From the NCBI GenBank assembly GCA_000719025.1, contig JODP01000001.1, positions 867,664-931,663 on the forward strand: a DNA stretch of 64,000 nt. The letters run 5' to 3'. This document shows positions 51,401 through 60,131 of the stretch, piece after piece. The notes under the pieces are model-generated. The model was not told the origin of the DNA. It saw only the letters and a list, made by a program, of their open reading frames with translations, and searched no databases. A program made the translations under genes and the position numbers. The stretch is from Kineosporia aurantiaca JCM 3230 (GTDB taxonomy: Bacteria; Actinomycetota; Actinomycetes; Actinomycetales; Kineosporiaceae). The stretch's first letter is position 1. Each line of letters starts with the position of its first letter.

Positions 51401-52408
51401 GAGACCGGGGCGGACGGCGCGGGTGCGCACCCGCATCGGCACGGTCGCCTCGGCATCGGGCGGGTTTTCAAGATTGATGATGGACGCTTCGGGAGACAGA
51501 TCTCCTTCCGTCACAACCGGCGTGGCCGTAGGGCCCGACGCCGGAGCGCCGGAAGCCGTTACCGCTGGCACCAGCGGGTGGGCCCCGGGGTCAGTCGGCC
51601 CGCCTGCCGCTCCCGGATCGTCCGGGAAGCTGACCCTTGCAGCTTCTTCCGATTCCTCCCGAGCCAGATTTACGTCCGCAGAAAGGATCTCGTCCAGCAA
51701 GTTCCGTGCGTCCCGGATACCCTCCGGAACGGTTCCCCCGGCCGGCAGCTCGCCGTCCTCCGCGAGCGGCCCCGCACCCGGCAGCATCCGCCGGATAGCC
51801 GCCGACAGCAACAGTTTCTGGGTGCGCTGGACCACCGCCCCGGGCTCCGGCCCGGTCTGCTGCGGTCGCCGCGTCATCACGTTGAGGATCATCTCGGCCA
51901 GCGCCGCGGACAGCCGTTGCCGCACCTCGGCCTGAGTCAGCCGGTGGATCCGCTGGCCGCCGGCGTCACTGACGTCAAGGGTGGCGATCGGGTCGCCCTC
52001 GTCCTCCGCCCACCGGTCGGCCGGCCGGTTCGGCCGCTTCGACCGGAAGTCCTTGAGCGGCCCGGGATCCCGCCGCCCCATCGGGGGCAGCACCAGCAAC
52101 GGCAGCCAGGTCAGCCCGGCGTCCAGCTCGAACGCCTCGTGGTCGGCGTAGGACAGGTCGACGTCGACGATCACGTCGGTGTCCACCGCCTGGGCCAGGC
52201 TGACCCGCAGCACCTCGGTGGTCCGGCGGCACCAGGAGTTGTTCGCCACCAGGTACAGCAGTTCCCGCCCGAGCCGGGAGTCCCGCTCGAACCGGACGTC
52301 CTCGCTGCGGTACTCCTCGAGCGTCACCTGGGCCAGCGCGGCGCGCAGCCGCTCCGTCCGGGAGGCGACCGCGCGCTGCTGTTCCTGGGTGCTGCTCGTC
52401 GGGGGCAT
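48476..52408 (-). CDS. Giant membrane protein with C-terminal ACT-like domains, function unknown
   Basis: 1310 residues from ATG 52408, immediately after the phosphopantetheinyl transferase stop (no gap). The N-terminal region (1-200) is followed by a disordered acidic linker (about 225-345). A soluble domain (about 370-620) precedes four transmembrane helices (about 645-760: LAVLGVLCLLIAV, VLATILTLFSAVLAG, LPTVLLAMALALLPL, AAVSAVTAFVVQALLLL). A further soluble part ends in two ACT-like segments: RTLVLTAHSRVGLLRDVLTGL near 1070 and LLLQVFLRTPDRPGVLRETL near 1174. Both have the D/H-R-x-G-L/V-L pattern of small-molecule-sensing ACT domains. I do not recognise the whole architecture. A ligand-gated membrane regulator is only a guess. 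Confidence 0.7.
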   Translation of the reverse strand: MPPTSSTQEQQRAVASRTERLRAALAQVTLEEYRSEDVRFERDSRLGRELLYLVANNSWCRRTTEVLRVSLAQAVDTDVIVDVDLSYADHEAFELDAGLTWLPLLVLPPMGRRDPGPLKDFRSKRPNRPADRWAEDEGDPIATLDVSDAGGQRIHRLTQAEVRQRLSAALAEMILNVMTRRPQQTGPEPGAVVQRTQKLLLSAAIRRMLPGAGPLAEDGELPAGGTVPEGIRDARNLLDEILSADVNLAREESEEAARVSFPDDPGAAGGPTDPGAHPLVPAVTASGAPASGPTATPVVTEGDLSPEASIINLENPPDAEATVPMRVRTRAVRPGLDTEVMQVLTGPSVPGDRGTGPITGPISLDSWLEDGGRLRPVLGSHVGEILDALIGTTLVVIAVEDQGRPMSYTVHVPARRLVRQGRAWFQPRALLSIDLLAPTAHADRQFRLVLPDGVVCHGDRVQGRIDVELPAPFERLEALMRRLFPQHLPADRPASWVDVQIAEMALHKVDSALDSLRYYLVEATHVVHADDGEPQRLRDRLARTPRRPTREQLTRQLDDHLRELRGHLDRVRATGVLGDGMAQVWRAWDSGAWFPRWMRRRVEVNTASVNLVMLRAGAVDDLAIRARPIRARIEADLALSEVSDVARYTGGLNLAVLGVLCLLIAVHPPHDDDAGQNAVQVLATILTLFSAVLAGRVELGHAFTLRGLLTRATYWLMFGSVLPTVLLAMALALLPLRFAAVSAVTAFVVQALLLLRFRRTEPLSSRPGRRHRSARMRVTSAYSPDYARVDMLRGRRSRALITEALLLGRDAFAYVVTRPAGEGQLLQLLERSQTRVGPMTMTGLTRNARRSLVRFLNTPGPLPETPEARPLAITAERVNLLGAVQAATAGRAMTYLVFRDQPVDDWRLSGEDSDDVVAPVPLDPDRVAPQEPPEWLLQIMIGLPVEPVAVALARHPVMAVVSAAARYNFQVGSVQLPAAPPPGYSGPALRWMQLSVGVTFRRGDSLRGLGSFLYRVHRMDGMTFGAGRLSVLVQINAEQRPLPALPSSKPLSDKDFDVVPDDEAASDPERNWRTLVLTAHSRVGLLRDVLTGLATRAPNFELAGLTVEAVYGQTVLFLVGRDRRVSPLEAGVDGSLRVALQSWMRPSDRLIVAVDRRLSARTLDGSSTLKERLLLQVFLRTPDRPGVLRETLRNLARALEVYGPKGYSYGDSMEKIDVWFVTMEVANGRTFRGRLTVRLPGEPETWPAWAAVDWPAVERSLSQASAQAARGEGNDAAMGGAVAIMDDTVITVELMRTADGRVPALIPPEP

Positions 52409-53215
52409 TCAGCCGATCTCCACCCGACGCACCACCGGCGGATCCGGCCAGCCCTGGTCCCGCAGTACCGCAACCGCCGCCGCGATGTCCGGCGCCAGCT
52501 CCAGATCGATCCCGGCGACCCGCCCGGCCCCGCCCGGGAGCACCGCCGACCAGCTCGGCCCCACCGGCGAGTCCACCGTGACCACGTCGCGCAGCGGCAG
52601 CGACAGCCCGTGCCCGCTGGCCTTGACCGAGGACTCCTTGCGCGACCAGGTGACCAGCCGCCGGTACTCCTGCTCGCGCAGGGAGGACCGGCGCTCGGTG
52701 GCGGCCCACTCCTGGTCGGCGAAAATGCTGCTGCGCATGGTGTTCCAGTCGACCGTCCGGCCCTGTTCGGCGTCCACCCCGACCTGGACCCCGGGGGCCG
52801 CCAGGGCCGCGATCACCACCTCGCCGGAGTGCGAGAGGTTGATCTCGACCGGCCGGGCCTCGTCCCCGGTGTCGAGAAACGGCTTACCGTGCCCGTACTC
52901 ACCGCAGGGGACGCAGAACGAGCCGAGCCGTACCCGGGCGGCCTCGGTGCCGGTGATCCCGGCCAGAACACGACGCAGCAGTGAGTGCGCGGCCAGCCCC
53001 CGGTCCCGGTCCGCGGGCCGGCGGTAGCGCCCGACCTTGGCCAGCCGGTCGGGGTCCAGGTCCGCCGCCAGGCGGTCCCGGAGCGGATCGGGGAAGTTCC
53101 CCACGTCCACCCGGGACCACCAGATCTCCAGCGCCGGGCCGGCCGGGGCCGGATGGGTCCCGGGGGACGGGATCGCGGTCAGGACCGGTTCCGGCGAGAT
53201 CTGGGCTTCAGGCAC
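52409..53215 (-). CDS. 4'-phosphopantetheinyl transferase superfamily protein
   Basis: 268 residues from GTG 53215. It transfers the phosphopantetheine arm from CoA to carrier proteins. Sfp-type motifs: HGKPFLD (CoA binding), INLSHSGEVVIAAL, VGVDAE (Mg-binding Asp/Glu, about residue 148) and WSRKESSVKASG (about 190) including the W-x-x-K-E motif. The end is degenerate. No carrier protein, NRPS or PKS lies in the window. It is co-transcribed with the giant ACT protein, with the stop and the next start directly abutting. Confidence 0.9.
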   Translation of the reverse strand: MPEAQISPEPVLTAIPSPGTHPAPAGPALEIWWSRVDVGNFPDPLRDRLAADLDPDRLAKVGRYRRPADRDRGLAAHSLLRRVLAGITGTEAARVRLGSFCVPCGEYGHGKPFLDTGDEARPVEINLSHSGEVVIAALAAPGVQVGVDAEQGRTVDWNTMRSSIFADQEWAATERRSSLREQEYRRLVTWSRKESSVKASGHGLSLPLRDVVTVDSPVGPSWSAVLPGGAGRVAGIDLELAPDIAAAVAVLRDQGWPDPPVVRRVEIG

Positions 53216-53290
53216 CCGGACAGGATGCCCTGATCGGCGGGGCAATGCCACGGATCCCCCGATTTCCCCGGTCGCCCCCGGTTGAACGGC

Positions 53291-54334
53291 TCAGAGCCGG
53301 GGGAAGTACCGCGAGGTGTGCTCACCGTGCTCGTACACGTCCGCCGCCGAGCCCACGATCAGCGGGTCCGGGACCCCGACCACCTCGAGGTCCTTGCCCT
53401 CGTAGGGGAACCGGCTGAGCACGTGCCGCATGGCGTTGAGCCGGGCCCGCTTCTTGTCGTTGCTCTTCACCACGGTCCAGGGCGCGTCGGCGGTGTCGGT
53501 GTAGAAGAACATCGCCTCCTTGGCCTCGGTGTAGTCCTGCCACTTGTCCAGCGAGGCGAGGTCCATCGGCGAGAGCTTCCACTGCCGGACCGGGTCGACC
53601 TGGCGGATCAGGAACCGGGTGCGCTGCTCCAGCTGGGAGACCGAGAACCAGAACTTGACCAGCCGGATCCCCGAGCGCACGAGCATCCGCTCCAGCTCCG
53701 GGGCCTGGCGCATGAACTCCAGGTACTCCGGAGCGCTGCAGAAGCCCATCACCCGCTCCACCCCGGCCCGGTTGTACCAGGACCGGTCGTACAACACGAT
53801 CTCCCCGCGGGTCGGCAGGGTCTGCACGTACCGCTGGAAGTACCACTCGCCCTGCTCGCGCTCGCTGGGCTTCTCCAGGGCCACCACCCGGGCGCCCCGC
53901 GGGTTCAGGTGCTCCATGAACCGCTTGATCGTGCCGCCCTTACCGGCCGCGTCGCGTCCCTCGAACAGGATCACGACCTTCTCGCCGGTCTTCTTCACGT
54001 AGTTCTGCAGCTTCAGCAGCTCGATCTGGAGCAGGCGCTTCTCGGCCTCGTAGACGTCCCGGCGCATCCGCTCGTCGTACGGGTACCCCTCCCGCCAGGT
54101 GTCCACCGGGTCCCCCTGAGGGGTGAGCAGGACCGGGTCGTCGTCGTCCGAGTCGTCGACCTTCAGCCCCTCCAGCGGCAGGTCCACCGAGCTGGTGCCC
54201 GGGCCGCGCAGGTGCTGGTGCAGCTCGGTCATCCGCTCGGCGTCCAGGCCGTTCATCACCTCGGTGACGTGATCGGCCGGCCCCACCTCGGAGGGACCGC
54301 TCTCCGGCTGTTCGGTCGCAGGCGCGTTCTCCAT
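53291..54334 (-). CDS. ppk2: Polyphosphate kinase 2
   Basis: 347 residues from ATG 54334 with AGAAGGA upstream. PPK2 core: Walker A FEGRDAAGKGGTIKRFMEHL (about residues 119-138), lid RSWYNRAGVERVMGF, YDRSWYNR (Walker B), and WQLSPMDL-like PVRQWKLSPMDLASLDKWQDYTEAKEAMF. Uses polyphosphate to phosphorylate nucleoside mono- or diphosphates. The acidic N-terminal extension of about 75 residues is typical of the actinobacterial class I type. Divergent from the CorC-type gene across 393 bp with no gene seen. Confidence 0.93.
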   Translation of the reverse strand: MENAPATEQPESGPSEVGPADHVTEVMNGLDAERMTELHQHLRGPGTSSVDLPLEGLKVDDSDDDDPVLLTPQGDPVDTWREGYPYDERMRRDVYEAEKRLLQIELLKLQNYVKKTGEKVVILFEGRDAAGKGGTIKRFMEHLNPRGARVVALEKPSEREQGEWYFQRYVQTLPTRGEIVLYDRSWYNRAGVERVMGFCSAPEYLEFMRQAPELERMLVRSGIRLVKFWFSVSQLEQRTRFLIRQVDPVRQWKLSPMDLASLDKWQDYTEAKEAMFFYTDTADAPWTVVKSNDKKRARLNAMRHVLSRFPYEGKDLEVVGVPDPLIVGSAADVYEHGEHTSRYFPRL

Positions 54335-54727
54335 CAGTCCTTCTCCGTTCCCGCTGGTCACGAGGGCCCCCGATCCCAACCTCCGACGTTTGCACCCGCC
54401 CGGCCGGGGCCGACAGGCCACGGAGCGGAGTTTCACGGCGGAACGGGAAGGAGTTCACCGGTCGTTGGGCTCCGGTTGCGCCCGCGGTTCTTCCGCAGAC
54501 AAACCTCACCCGGGCGGCGCGGGTCGGCAACAGCAGGCCGAAGATCCGAATTGAGGACGTTCGTGAGCTCGCTACCAGCGGCTCCGGAAAACCGGACGGC
54601 CCGGCGCGGGTTCTCGGGAGGCGGCGTGATCTTGACTGCCGGATGATGGTGGCCCCATCGGCGACTCTCCCGGTCCTGGCGACCGGGTGGTGCCCCACCG
54701 TTCGTCCCCGAAGGAGCCGAGCTCACC

Positions 54728-56179
54728 ATGTGGGTCGAGATCGCCCTGGTCGCCGTGCTGATCCTGATCAACGCCGCGCTCTCCGGCTCGGAGATGGCCC
54801 TGGTCTCGCTGCGCGAGAGCCAGATCAACCGGATGGCCGCGGAGAGTGAGCGCGGCCGCCGGCTGGCCACGCTGACCAGCGACCCGAACCGGTTCCTGTC
54901 CACCATCCAGATCGGCATCACCCTGGCCGGGGCGCTGGCCTCGGCCACCGCCGCGGTCTCCCTGGCCCAGCCCCTGATCGGGCCGCTCGGCTTCCTCGGC
55001 GACGCCGCCGAGCCGGTCTCGGTCGTGCTGGTCACGATCGTCCTGACCTACGCGACGCTGGTGGTCGGCGAGCTGGCCCCGAAGCGGATCGCGATGCAGA
55101 CGGCGCCGTCCTGGGCGCTGCGCGCGGTCGGGCCGATCACCCTGATCTCGGTGCTGGCCCGGCCGCTGGTCTGGATCCTGGCCCGGTCCACCGAACTCCT
55201 GGTGCGGCTGGTCGGCCTGGACCCGAAGGCGGTCCGCGAGGAGGTCTCCGAGGAGGAGATCAAGGACATGATCGCCGCCCAGGAGTCGATCCCGGAGCAG
55301 CAGCGCTCGATCATCGAGGGCGCCCTGGAACTGGACGAGCGCAAGCTCTACCAGGTCCTGGTGCCGCGCACCGACGTGGTCTTCGTGACCGCCGCGCAGG
55401 ACGCGACGACCGCCCGCGACCTGCTGATCGAGGCCGGCCTGTCGCGGGCCCCGGTGATCGGGGAGACCGAGGACGACGTGGTCGGCTTCGTGCACCTGCG
55501 GCAGCTGGTGGCCGGGGTCGGCACGGTCGCCGACTACGTCCGCCCGGCCCTGGCCCTGCCCGACTCGGCCGGGGTGCTGCAGGCCCTGGGCCGGATGCAG
55601 CAGCAGCGCGGTCAGCTGGCCCTGGTGATGGACGAGTTCGGCGCGGTCGCCGGGATCGTCACCCTGGAGGACCTGCTCGAGGAGATCGTCGGCGAGATCT
55701 ACGACGAGTTCGACCTGGACACCGCCCAGGTGGTGCACCGGCCGGACGGTGACGTCGAGCTGAACGGCTCCTTCCCCGCGCACGACCTGTCCGACCTCGG
55801 CATCGACCTGGACGCCGGACGCAGCGCCACGATCGCCGGGATCATGCTCGAGGCGCTCGGCGAGTTCCCTCCGGCCGGCACCGAGACCGTGGTCGGGCAC
55901 TGGCGCCTGACCGCTCTCGAGGTCACCCCCCGAGCGATCCTCCGGGTTCAGGTCCACCCGCTCGACGAGGAGGAGCTGAACCAGATCGAGGAGGCCAAGG
56001 AGGCCGCCCGCCGGGCCCGGGAACGGCGCGACCTGCCGGCCCTGGAAGAACCGGCCCCCGAACCGGTCGCCGAGCCGGCCCCGGAGCCGGTTCCGGACCC
56101 GGCCGGCACCCGGATCCAGGAACTGGCCGCGCTGGACCTCACCCCGACCGATCCGCCCGCCCACCACGACCCGGCCTGA
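54728..56179 (+). CDS. HlyC/CorC (DUF21-CBS) family transporter
   Basis: 483 residues. N-terminal DUF21 membrane domain (1-180) with four hydrophobic stretches (VEIALVAVLILINAALSGSEMALVSL and TIQIGITLAGALASATAAVSL). A CBS pair (about 205-325) with VLVPRTDVVFV and LVMDEFGAVAGIVTLEDLLEEIVGEI is followed by the CorC_HlyC domain (345-420), then a Pro/Glu-rich repeat tail (EPAPEPVAEPAPEPVP). The family exports Mg2+/Co2+ or forms haemolysin-like efflux. Long upstream gap (54335-54727) holds no clear gene or riboswitch. Confidence 0.9.
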   Translation: MWVEIALVAVLILINAALSGSEMALVSLRESQINRMAAESERGRRLATLTSDPNRFLSTIQIGITLAGALASATAAVSLAQPLIGPLGFLGDAAEPVSVVLVTIVLTYATLVVGELAPKRIAMQTAPSWALRAVGPITLISVLARPLVWILARSTELLVRLVGLDPKAVREEVSEEEIKDMIAAQESIPEQQRSIIEGALELDERKLYQVLVPRTDVVFVTAAQDATTARDLLIEAGLSRAPVIGETEDDVVGFVHLRQLVAGVGTVADYVRPALALPDSAGVLQALGRMQQQRGQLALVMDEFGAVAGIVTLEDLLEEIVGEIYDEFDLDTAQVVHRPDGDVELNGSFPAHDLSDLGIDLDAGRSATIAGIMLEALGEFPPAGTETVVGHWRLTALEVTPRAILRVQVHPLDEEELNQIEEAKEAARRARERRDLPALEEPAPEPVAEPAPEPVPDPAGTRIQELAALDLTPTDPPAHHDPA

Positions 56180-56356
56180 GCTTTCCTGAGCTTCTCCGGG
56201 GCCGACCGGACGGGCAGATGCAGATCCGGTGCCGGGACCGGTGCGCGAGGCGGATTGATATGCAACCGGCCGGTCCGGGATAATTCCTGACAGCTCAGAA
56301 ACTCCTTTGGGCGGAGCTCCACCCGGGTACCGACGGCCGAGAGGGTTGTTGCGCTG

Positions 56357-56962
56357 ATGGCAGGGGAACGGACCGGTCCGAGCACGCCGACGATCGTGCT
56401 GATCGCGGTGCTTGCGACACCTGTCGTGCTGATCCTCATCTTCTGGCTGATCGGCAGCGGCGGGGGCGATCACGCCGCGGCCAAGACCAACCCCCTGCCC
56501 AACCTGGTCGGCAAGGGCCTGGAGTGGGCGAAGGACAAAGCCAAGAACTCCGACTTCGACAACGTCGAGACCCATGACGCGCTGGGCCGCGACCGCCACT
56601 GGAGCGACGACAAGGACTGGGTGGTCTGCTTCCAGACCCCCCCGGCCGGCACGCAGAGCGGCAAGAAGGAGAAGGTCCAGCTCGGGGCGGTGAAGCTGGA
56701 CGAGAACTGCCCGCGCACCGACCAGGCCCTGTTCAAGCCGGCCAGCGTCGAGATGCCCGACCTGAAGAACCGCACCGGTTACATGGCCGGCAAGATCCTC
56801 GGTGACAAGGCCAGCGTCCGCTACATCGCCAAGGACGACGGCGACGAGGTGAACGGCAACCTCGGCGACTTCCGGGTCTGCTCGCAGCAGCCCAAGGCCG
56901 GGGACACGTTCGACGGCGTCCCGGTCACCCTGCTCGTGGTCGACTACGAAGACCGCTGCTGA
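56357..56962 (+). CDS. Membrane-anchored protein with two PASTA-like domains
   Basis: 201 residues. One N-terminal transmembrane helix (IVLIAVLATPVVLILIFWLIG) then two outside domains with the PASTA pattern: LPNLVGKGLEWAKDKAKNSDFDNVETHDAL...QTPPAGT and VEMPDLKNRTGYMAGKILGDKASVRYIAKDD...QQPKAGD. Each has the P-x-x-x-G-x4-A start and P-x-A/x-G turn, and each contains cysteines that could pair. A cell-wall muropeptide or glycan sensor/adaptor is likely; no catalytic domain is present. Confidence 0.75.
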   Translation: MAGERTGPSTPTIVLIAVLATPVVLILIFWLIGSGGGDHAAAKTNPLPNLVGKGLEWAKDKAKNSDFDNVETHDALGRDRHWSDDKDWVVCFQTPPAGTQSGKKEKVQLGAVKLDENCPRTDQALFKPASVEMPDLKNRTGYMAGKILGDKASVRYIAKDDGDEVNGNLGDFRVCSQQPKAGDTFDGVPVTLLVVDYEDRC

Positions 56963-57153
56963 GCAACTCTTCACGTTCTCCGGGAATGAACCAGGGTCCG
57001 GCCGACCCAGGTACGAACAGGGCCACCATCAGGTCGGCCGACGGCGTGTCGCCGTGGGTAGCCTGACGGAGCGCGAGGTCGGGAACGACCCCGCCGGCTC
57101 GTCACCGCGGCCGGACCGCTGACCCGGTGACCGCTTCGGACCTGAGGAGAACG

Positions 57154-58629
57154 GTGAGCTTGAGTACGGATACTGACGTCACGACCAAGACCGGTTCGGC
57201 CAACATCGGGGTCACCGGCCTCGCCGTGATGGGCCGCAACCTGGCCCGCAACCTCGCCCGGCACGGGCACCGGGTGGCGGTCCACAACCGCACCTACGCG
57301 CGGACCGAGAGCCTGGTCTCCGAGCACGGCGACGAGGGCACCTTCGTCCCGAGCGAGTCCCTCGAGGACTTCGTCGACTCCCTGCAGAAGCCGCGGGTCG
57401 TGATCGTGATGGTGAAGGCCGGCCCGGGCACCGACGCGGTGATCGACGAGCTGGTGCCGCTGCTGGAGGAGGGCGACATCGTCGTCGACACCGGCAACGC
57501 GCACTTCGCCGACACCCGCCGCCGGGAGGAGGCGCTCAAGGCCAAGGGCCTGCACTTCGTCGGCTGCGGGGTGAGCGGCGGCGAGGAGGGCGCGCTGCTC
57601 GGCCCGAGCATCATGCCGGGCGGCTCGAAGTGGGCCTACGACCGGCTCGGCCCGATGTTCGAGTCGATCGCCGCGCAGGTCGACGGGACCCCGTGCTGCA
57701 CCCACATCGGCCCGGACGGCGCCGGTCACTTCGTCAAGATGGTGCACAACGGCATCGAGTACGCCGACATGCAGCTCATCGCCGAGGCCTACGACCTGCT
57801 CCGGCAGGGTCTGGGGGCCACCCCGGCGGAGATCGCGGAGATCTTCCGGACCTGGAACGAGGGCGACCTGGAGTCGTTCCTGATCGAGATCGCGGCCGAC
57901 GTGCTGAGCCACTCCGACGCCCGCACCGGCCAGGCGTTCGTCGACATCGTGCTGGACCAGGCCGAGCAGAAGGGCACCGGTCGCTGGACCGTGCAGAACG
58001 CCCTCGAGCTCGGCGTCCCGATCACCGGCATCGCCGAGGCCACCTTCGCCCGCTCGCTGTCCGGCCACGCCGACCAGCGCACCGCGGCGGGCGAGGCCTT
58101 CGGTTCGGGGGTCACCTCGGGCTGGGTCGCCGCCGAGGACCGGGACGCGTTCGTCGAGGACGTCCGGCTGGCCCTGTACGCCTCCAAAGTCGTTGCCTAC
58201 GCCCAGGGTTTCGATCACATCCAGGCCGGTAGCGAGGAGTTCGGCTGGAACATCGACCGGGGTGCCACGGCCACCATCTGGCGGGGCGGCTGCATCATCC
58301 GGGCGCGCTTCCTGAACCGGATCCGCGAGGCCTACGACGCCCACCCCGAGCTCGAGAGCCTGCTCGTGGCGCCGTATTTCGCCGAGGCCGTGACCAACGG
58401 CACCGACTCCTGGCGGCGGGTCGTGGTCGCCGCGGCCACGAACGGCATCGCCACCCCGGCGTTCTCGTCCTCGCTGGCCTACTTCGACGGCCTGCGCCGC
58501 GACCGGCTGCCGGCCGCGCTGATCCAGGGCCTGCGCGACCTGTTCGGCGCCCACACCTACAAGCGGGTGGACGGCGAGGGCTCGTTCCACACCCTGTGGG
58601 CGGGCGACAAGTCCGAGGTCGAGGCCTGA
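57154..58629 (+). CDS. gnd: 6-phosphogluconate dehydrogenase, decarboxylating
   Basis: 491 residues from GTG 57154 with GAGGAG about 8 bases upstream; GTG 57127 would add nine residues. NADP-binding VTGLAVMGRNLARNLARHG, VMVKAGPGTDAVIDEL, GCGVSGGEEGALLGPSIMPGG, catalytic HFVKMVHNGIEYADMQLIAEAYDLL (Lys about 194), and the substrate tail HTYKRVDGEGSFHT. Oxidative pentose-phosphate pathway, making ribulose-5-phosphate and NADPH. Confidence 0.97.
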   Translation: MSLSTDTDVTTKTGSANIGVTGLAVMGRNLARNLARHGHRVAVHNRTYARTESLVSEHGDEGTFVPSESLEDFVDSLQKPRVVIVMVKAGPGTDAVIDELVPLLEEGDIVVDTGNAHFADTRRREEALKAKGLHFVGCGVSGGEEGALLGPSIMPGGSKWAYDRLGPMFESIAAQVDGTPCCTHIGPDGAGHFVKMVHNGIEYADMQLIAEAYDLLRQGLGATPAEIAEIFRTWNEGDLESFLIEIAADVLSHSDARTGQAFVDIVLDQAEQKGTGRWTVQNALELGVPITGIAEATFARSLSGHADQRTAAGEAFGSGVTSGWVAAEDRDAFVEDVRLALYASKVVAYAQGFDHIQAGSEEFGWNIDRGATATIWRGGCIIRARFLNRIREAYDAHPELESLLVAPYFAEAVTNGTDSWRRVVVAAATNGIATPAFSSSLAYFDGLRRDRLPAALIQGLRDLFGAHTYKRVDGEGSFHTLWAGDKSEVEA

Positions 58630-58643
58630 GAAACCGCTTTCAC

Positions 58644-58687
58644 CAGAGGACGCCGGCGGGCACCCAGGTGCCCACCGGCGTCCTCTG
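58644..58687. terminator. Strong bidirectional terminator
   Basis: 20-bp stem (58644-58663 with 58668-58687, one mismatch), CCAG loop and TTTC tail between gnd and the convergent ilvA. Confidence 0.88.
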
Positions 58688-58689
58688 TT

Positions 58690-59967
58690 TCAGAGCAGGT
58701 AACGGAACAGTGGGCTGTCCGCGGGGATCTTCTCGATGTTCGGCGGGGATGCCTCCATCCGCAGAAGCAGGGCCGGCAGATCGTCCGGGTGGCCGAGCTC
58801 GATCCCGACCAGGGCCGGGCCGGTCTCCCGGTTGCTGCGCTTCACGTACTCGAAGAGCGTGATGTCGTCGTCCGGACCGAGCACGTCGTCCAGAAACCGC
58901 CGCAGCGCACCGGGTTCCTGCGGGAAGTCGACCAGGAAGTAGTGCTTGCGGCCCTCGTGGATCAGGGCCCGCTCGACCACCTCGGCGTATCGGCTGACGT
59001 CGTTGTTGCCCCCGCTCAGCAGCACCAGCACGCCCGCCCCGGGCTGCGGGCGGACCACGTCGCCGAGGGCGGCCGCGGCCAGCGCCCCGGCCGGCTCGGC
59101 GATGATCCCGTCCGACTGGTACAGCTCGAGCATCTCGGTGCAGACCCGGCCCTCGGCGACCGCGATCACCTCGACCTTGCTGTCCCGGATGATCGGATAG
59201 GTGATGTCGCCGGCCCGGCGGACCGCGGCCCCGTCCACGAAGCCGTCGATCTCGGGCAGCGTCACCGGCTCGCCGGCCTGCAGCGCCGCGGCCATCGAGG
59301 CCGCCCCGGCGGGCTCCACCCCGACCAGGCGCACTCCCGGGTGCCGCTCGGAGAGCCAGGTCGCCGTGCCGGCCAGCAGGCCACCCCCGCCGACCGGGAT
59401 CACCACCACATCGGGCAGCGCCTGGCCGAGCTGTTCCAGCTGCTCGAACGCCTCGGCAACGGCGGTCCCCTGCCCGGCCACCGTCCACGGATGGTCGAAG
59501 GCGGGCACCAGCGTCGCCCCGGTCCGGGCGACGTCGGCCGCGGCTTCCGCGGCCGCGTCGTCATAGGTGTTGCCGAGCACGTGGATGTCGACCAGGTCCC
59601 CGCCGAGCACCGCGATCCGGTCCCGCTTCTGACGCGGTGTGGTGCGGGGTAGGTAGACCCGGCCGTGCACGCCGAGCCGGCCACAGGCGTAGGCCAGCCC
59701 CTGAGCGTGGTTCCCGGCACTGGCGCCGACCACTCCGGCCTCGCGGGCCGCCGGCTCGAGCTGGGCGATCAGGTTGTAGGCCCCCCGCACCTTGTACGAG
59801 CGAACCGGCTGCAGGTCTTCCCGCTTCACCCAGACCGCACCGCCGGTGCGGGCGCCCAGGCGGTCGGAGAGCTGCAGCGGAGTGGGGGACAGAACGGACG
59901 AAAGCCGTTGCCGGGCCTCGTCCACATCGTCCGCGCTCACCGGTCGTGGTTCGGAGATCCTGGCCAT
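58690..59967 (-). CDS. ilvA: Threonine ammonia-lyase
   Basis: 425 residues. PLP-dependent dehydration/deamination of threonine to 2-oxobutanoate, the first isoleucine step. PLP Lys59 in SYKVRGAYN, GNHAQG (substrate/phosphate loop), phosphate-binding PVGGGGLLAG, and a Ser/Gly-rich LLSGGNNDVSRY. C-terminal ACT-like regulatory domain (about 340-420, HYFLVDFPQEPGALRRFLDDVLG), single rather than double, as in actinobacterial IlvA. TAACCT lies eight bases before the ATG, a possible leaderless start. Confidence 0.95.
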   Translation of the reverse strand: MARISEPRPVSADDVDEARQRLSSVLSPTPLQLSDRLGARTGGAVWVKREDLQPVRSYKVRGAYNLIAQLEPAAREAGVVGASAGNHAQGLAYACGRLGVHGRVYLPRTTPRQKRDRIAVLGGDLVDIHVLGNTYDDAAAEAAADVARTGATLVPAFDHPWTVAGQGTAVAEAFEQLEQLGQALPDVVVIPVGGGGLLAGTATWLSERHPGVRLVGVEPAGAASMAAALQAGEPVTLPEIDGFVDGAAVRRAGDITYPIIRDSKVEVIAVAEGRVCTEMLELYQSDGIIAEPAGALAAAALGDVVRPQPGAGVLVLLSGGNNDVSRYAEVVERALIHEGRKHYFLVDFPQEPGALRRFLDDVLGPDDDITLFEYVKRSNRETGPALVGIELGHPDDLPALLLRMEASPPNIEKIPADSPLFRYLL

Positions 59968-60131
59968 GAGGCGAAAGGTTAGGCGCTGGCCGGGCCCGGG
60001 CGCGGGGTTGTCTCAGGGTATGACCTCCGGGCGAATCTCCGGACTGGATGGCCCGGCCGGGTGAACCGGCATTTCAGGTCCCGGTCCGGGATGTCGAGGC
60101 CGATGAGGTCCTCGCCCAAGGGAGATGCCTG

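Noticed and set aside
52409..53215. Sign of an NRPS/PKS cluster
   Set aside because: A phosphopantetheinyl transferase alone is not a cluster; no carrier protein, synthase or tailoring gene lies in the window.
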